Notes under the pieces: model-generated
Database searches by the model: none
What the model was told of the DNA's origin: nothing
Seen by the model: only the letters and a program-made list of their open reading frames with translations
Shown here: in pieces, positions 61,116-64,000 of the stretch
Layout of the letters: each line of letters starts with the position of its first letter
Position numbering within the stretch: position 1 is the stretch's first letter
Position numbers and translations under genes: made by a program
Assembly: GCA_951813325.1 (NCBI GenBank)
Contig: OX638350.1
Coordinates: 763,316 to 827,315, forward strand
DNA length: 64,000 nucleotides
Source: an uncultured Acidimicrobiales bacterium
GTDB taxonomy: Bacteria; Actinomycetota; Acidimicrobiia; Acidimicrobiales; Bin134
Direction: 5' to 3'

Positions 61116-62062
61116 TCGGTAACTCGGCGCTCAATTAGATCGACGTAGGCGGGATTCAACTCGATTCCTGCCCAGTTGCGGCCGAGGTCTTGGGCGGCAA
61201 TGAGGGTGGTGCCGGAGCCAGCATAAGGATCGAGGACGGTGTCGCCCGGCTGGCTGGTGATTTGGATGCATCGCCGGGCCAGGGTCATTGGCATGACGGC
61301 TGGGTGATCTTCGACCCCACCAGCCTCCTTTCTGCGAGGTTCAGTGTTGATGTCCCACATGGTTCGGAGCCGGCGGCCATTCGGGCCTTTCACGGCGGCG
61401 GTGTCGTAGTAGTAGTCCTGGTTCTTAGACAGCAGGAACACCGTCTCGTGGGACTTAGTGGGGCGATCGGACACCGACTCGGGATGGGCGTTGGGCTTGT
61501 ACCAGATGACTTCGGAGCGCAGCCACCAGCCCGCATCCTGGAGGGCGAATGCCAGTCGCCACGGAACGCCGATCAGGTCTTTCGGCTTCAACCCCTCTGG
61601 CGTGGGAGGCCGAACCGCCATAGCCCGAGCCCGGTTCTTGCGGTCAGGCGCCCGGTACCTGCGGTTTCCTGAGGTGTAGGAGTCGCCGACGTTCAGCCAT
61701 ACCGTGCCATCGTCGGTCAGCACTCGGCGTACCTGGTCGAACGCCATGACGATGCTCTTGACGTATTCCCCCAAAGCGTCGTCGCGTCCGATCTGCCCCT
61801 CGGCTGCGTAATCCCGCAGCGACCAATACGGCGGTGACGTGACCACCGTCTGCACACACCCATCAGGGAGTAATCCCAAGGCGTCGGTCGCGGGGCCCCA
61901 CACCAATAGGGAGCCACACAACGCATCCACCGGACCATCAACCCCCACATGCAGTCGAGCATGTAGAGCTGGCGGGAGATTTGACGGAATGGCAGCGGAT
62001 TCGTTTCCAGGAAGAGGAATCTGGTGACCCTCAGTGCCCTCGGAGTTGCCTACTGAGCCCAC
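61112..62062 (-). CDS. DNA methyltransferase of the R-M system
   Basis: A 316-aa beta-class methyltransferase. Motif IV is VVTSPPYWSLRDY (S-P-P-Y as in N4-cytosine or N6-adenine enzymes) and comes before motif I, DPYAGSGTTLIAAQ, the beta arrangement. The target-recognition region lies between, with WYKPNAHPESVSDRPTKSHE. It protects host DNA at the site cut by the paired nuclease. S-P-P-Y-W favours N4-cytosine but does not prove it. GTG start. Confidence 0.88.
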   Translation of the reverse strand: MGSVGNSEGTEGHQIPLPGNESAAIPSNLPPALHARLHVGVDGPVDALCGSLLVWGPATDALGLLPDGCVQTVVTSPPYWSLRDYAAEGQIGRDDALGEYVKSIVMAFDQVRRVLTDDGTVWLNVGDSYTSGNRRYRAPDRKNRARAMAVRPPTPEGLKPKDLIGVPWRLAFALQDAGWWLRSEVIWYKPNAHPESVSDRPTKSHETVFLLSKNQDYYYDTAAVKGPNGRRLRTMWDINTEPRRKEAGGVEDHPAVMPMTLARRCIQITSQPGDTVLDPYAGSGTTLIAAQDLGRNWAGIELNPAYVDLIERRVTE

Positions 62063-62311
62063 AACACGACCCTACTTCCGCGCAGTGACAAATTCGGGGA
62101 ACCCAGGCAGCCATTGAGTAGCTGTCCGCAGGGGTGCGGAAGCCCCGGCTCCCGTCCTAGTCGACCCTCTCTGTGAGGGTCCTCGGCCTGGCACTCCGGG
62201 GCCTGCGTCTTCCCGCCGGACCAGTACCAGAGGGCATCTTCATCATTCTCTGGTGGTCGCCGAACTGCAACAGATATTTGGTTTGAACAGTGAGGCTAGG
62301 GTCGGTGGGTG
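62063..62311. other. Intergenic region upstream of the methyltransferase and cupin genes
   Basis: 249 bases with a small hairpin (ACCCTC-TCTGT-GAGGGT). No gene recognised; presumably the divergent promoters of the R-M operon and the cupin gene. Confidence 0.4.
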
Positions 62312-62785
62312 ATGGGGCAGAGGGAGGACTTGCTGGGTCTATCTGGGGCTGAGGTGGTGTCTTTGTTGGGACTGGAGCCGCTGGCGGAGGAAGGGGGGAT
62401 GTGGCGGGAGGTTTGGCGGGATGAGCGGAGCACGGCGATCTATTTCTTGCTTCAGCCGGGGGATTTCTCAGCAATGCATCGGCTGGATGGGCCGGAGCTG
62501 TGGCATCACTATGCGGGCGCGGCGGTGCAGATGCTGTTGCTGGGGCCGGATGGAGCGGTGGAGCGGCCGGTTTTGGGCGACGAATTGGGCGCGGGGGCGC
62601 GGCCTTGTGTGGTGGTTCCGGCCCATACCTGGATGGGGGCGTCAACCCGTGGTGAGTGGTCGCTGGTGGGGACCACGATGGCCCCGCCCTATCGCCACGA
62701 AGGATTCGAGCTTGGCGACCCCGACCAGCTCATAGAGCAGTATCCAGCGGTGGCAGCGGAGATTGCTGGACTAGTGCGGTCGTGA
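62312..62785 (+). CDS. Cupin family protein (DUF985-like)
   Basis: 157 aa from ATG 62312; a GTG three bases earlier is also possible. The cupin core shows YFLLQPGDFSAMHRLDGPEL, WHHYAGAAVQMLLLGPDG and VVPAHTWMGASTRGEWSLVG, with His and Glu residues that could bind a metal. DUF985 proteins have no firmly known function. Its stop overlaps the start of the SDR downstream (GTGA), so the two are coupled. Confidence 0.85.
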   Translation: MGQREDLLGLSGAEVVSLLGLEPLAEEGGMWREVWRDERSTAIYFLLQPGDFSAMHRLDGPELWHHYAGAAVQMLLLGPDGAVERPVLGDELGAGARPCVVVPAHTWMGASTRGEWSLVGTTMAPPYRHEGFELGDPDQLIEQYPAVAAEIAGLVRS

Positions 62786-63537
62786 CCGAATCGCCTGCTG
62801 ACCTGTTGGACCTCACCGGCAAGGTTGTGGTTGTCACCGGTGCGGGCGGGGGTATAGGGGCAGGCATCGTCCGGCGCATGTCGGCCGCCGGGGCCTCGGT
62901 GGTGGCCCATACTCGGTCATCGGCTGTCGACCACAGCGAGGTACCGGTAACTGAGGTGCAGGCCGACCTCACCACCGAAGGCGGCCCGGCTGCAGTGGTG
63001 GAGGCGGCCAAAGAAGCTCACGGAAGGATCGACGCCCTCGTCAACAACGCCGGGATCCAGCCGGTGGCCCCGTTCACCGAGCTCGACGACCAGCAGTGGG
63101 GCGAGATGATCGACACCAACCTCACTGCCGTACACCGGCTGACCCAGGCGGCGGCCTCGGCCATGGCGGACCAGGGGAGTGGCGGGTCGATCGTCCACAT
63201 CGCCTCCATCGAGGCCCAGCACCCCACCCCGGTCCACGGCCACTACGCCACCTCCAAGGCCGGTCTGGTTATGCACGCCAAGGCTGCTGCCCTGGCCTGG
63301 GGTGCCCACGGCATCAGGGTCAACTCGGTGTCGCCGGGGCTGATCGACCGCCCAGGGCTGGCCGATGACTGGCCCGAGGGCGTGCAACGCTGGATGGCCG
63401 CCGTGCCTCTGGGCCGAATGGGAACCCCCGAAGACGTCGGGGACGCCTGCGTGTTCCTCTGCTCCGATCTGGCTCGGTGGATTACTGGTGCCGACCTGGT
63501 GGTAGACGGCGGCATTCTCACCAATCCCACCTGGTAA
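62782..63537 (+). CDS. SDR-family oxidoreductase
   Basis: 251 aa from GTG 62782, overlapping the cupin stop. VVVTGAGGGIGAGIV, NNAG in LVNNAGIQPVAP, and the active site HYATSKAGLVMH with preceding Ser (HIASIEAQH) make it a classical SDR. The C-terminus (ITGADLVVDGGILTNPTW) is typical. It probably works with the cupin on one substrate. It converges with the DUF2399 gene at 63555. Confidence 0.9.
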   Translation: MTESPADLLDLTGKVVVVTGAGGGIGAGIVRRMSAAGASVVAHTRSSAVDHSEVPVTEVQADLTTEGGPAAVVEAAKEAHGRIDALVNNAGIQPVAPFTELDDQQWGEMIDTNLTAVHRLTQAAASAMADQGSGGSIVHIASIEAQHPTPVHGHYATSKAGLVMHAKAAALAWGAHGIRVNSVSPGLIDRPGLADDWPEGVQRWMAAVPLGRMGTPEDVGDACVFLCSDLARWITGADLVVDGGILTNPTW

Positions 63538-63554
63538 CCGCAGCCACCTCGCAG

Positions 63555-64000
63555 TTACTGGTTGAATCGGCCAAATCGGTTGAGAACGCCATCGAGTACG
63601 AACTCTTCGTGGATGATGAGGCGGTGGTGATCGAACGCAGCTTGGAGCTTTGGATCCCACGGGGTTGGGCCGCATTCTTTGGGATCTGACATGAGCTGCA
63701 CATCGGACTCCTTCGCTTGCCGGATAGCGTCGACATAGTCGCGGGCACCCATCATCCACGGTGAACAGCCGGATTCGTGCATTCGCTGGCAGATAGCTAT
63801 GCCCGGCGAGTCGAAGTCGCCGTGATACCAGAGGGATGCCTCGGCTTGCTGGAGTTGGCGCAGCAGGGTGGTAACCGCAGTGGAGGGGTTGCCGTTGGAA
63901 GAGATCACGCAGGCTGGCAGGATGCGCTCGGCAGCGGCCTCGACCAGTCTCGGATTCTCAACGACGAGCACGGGGGTGCCTGCATCGACGGAGATGGGGT
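63555..64000 (-). CDS. DUF2399 protein, C-terminal part (Wadjet type II JetD-like)
   Basis: About 148 C-terminal residues; the start is beyond base 64000. It has the TIGR02679/DUF2399 pattern: VLVVENPRLVEAAAERILPA, then LWYHGDFDSPGIAICQRMHE, with a Toprim-like D-F-D, and CSPWMMGARDYVDA. In Wadjet type II systems such proteins are JetD, which with JetA, JetB and the SMC-like JetC cleaves plasmid DNA. The partner genes would lie upstream, outside the window. DUF2399 proteins also occur outside defence operons. Confidence 0.72.
   Translation of the reverse strand, partial: PISVDAGTPVLVVENPRLVEAAAERILPACVISSNGNPSTAVTTLLRQLQQAEASLWYHGDFDSPGIAICQRMHESGCSPWMMGARDYVDAIRQAKESDVQLMSDPKECGPTPWDPKLQAAFDHHRLIIHEEFVLDGVLNRFGRFNQ

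Noticed and set aside
62157..62645. A 162-aa minus-strand Pro/Ala-rich frame
   Set aside because: Antisense to the cupin gene, with no ribosome site and low-complexity composition.
1..64000. CRISPR arrays, rRNA or tRNA genes
   Set aside because: I saw no regularly spaced repeats, no rRNA-like tracts and no convincing tRNA cloverleaf on reading; a tRNAscan/Infernal run would be decisive.

Overview
The window is GC-rich, densely coded bacterial DNA. F420/luciferase-type (LLM) oxidoreductases, a polyphosphate glucokinase (PpgK), an actinobacterial Ski2-like helicase, three cytochrome P450s, CaiB/BaiF CoA-transferases, frequent GTG starts and IdeR-like iron boxes point to an actinomycete. An Acidimicrobiia-like lineage is my best guess. 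That placement is inferred from gene content, not from a marker gene.

Layout. 1-4.8 kb holds amidohydrolases and a GMC oxidoreductase. 4.85-10.63 kb is a decayed accessory island between two paralogous D-aminoacylase-like genes (3.1 and 10.7 kb). It carries an Mrr-type nuclease gene split by TAG, an NYN protein, a dead IS3-family element beside an IS5-like transposase stub, a frameshifted gene, a DUF4143 ATPase, and an antitoxin next to a truncated Doc toxin. A 22-bp exact repeat lies at 6.65 and 10.31 kb. 12.5-18.1 kb holds a small HTH gene, an LLM enzyme, the helicase, a 55-aa zinc ribbon, a hydrolase and a thioesterase. 18.1-24.3 kb is a cluster of P450, PhyH dioxygenase, a 57-aa ORF and a molybdopterin oxidoreductase, divergent from a cysteine hydrolase and an HxlR regulator. 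24.4-28.3 kb has a 160-bp MITE-like element, an SDR, ppgK, an internally deleted SDR and a ThDP enzyme. 28.4-33.4 kb is an iron/heme import operon with two iron boxes and an MhuD-like heme monooxygenase. 33.5-60.3 kb is mainly oxidoreductases, CoA enzymes, membrane proteins and two more P450s. It also contains a UGSC-family selenoprotein whose UGA must be read as selenocysteine (42.4-42.9 kb), ilvE and a PIN/AbrB toxin-antitoxin pair. 60.3-64 kb is a defence corner: a restriction-modification pair whose nuclease lost its C-terminus to the second copy of the MITE, and at the edge the C-terminus of a DUF2399 (Wadjet type II JetD-like) protein.

How the genes fit together. Most of the window encodes oxidative and CoA-based breakdown of lipid-like, steroid-like or heterocyclic compounds (P450s, LLM enzymes, SDRs, CoA-transferases, MaoC, thioesterases, epoxide hydrolase, amidohydrolases). 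Iron and heme acquisition would support the heme and Fe/Mo enzymes. The best leads are the UGSC selenoprotein with its coupled partner, the identical MITE copies with CTAG duplications (one remodelling a restriction enzyme and supplying stop codons on both strands), the perfect 15-bp hairpin in the leader of the cysteine hydrolase, and the partial defence loci.
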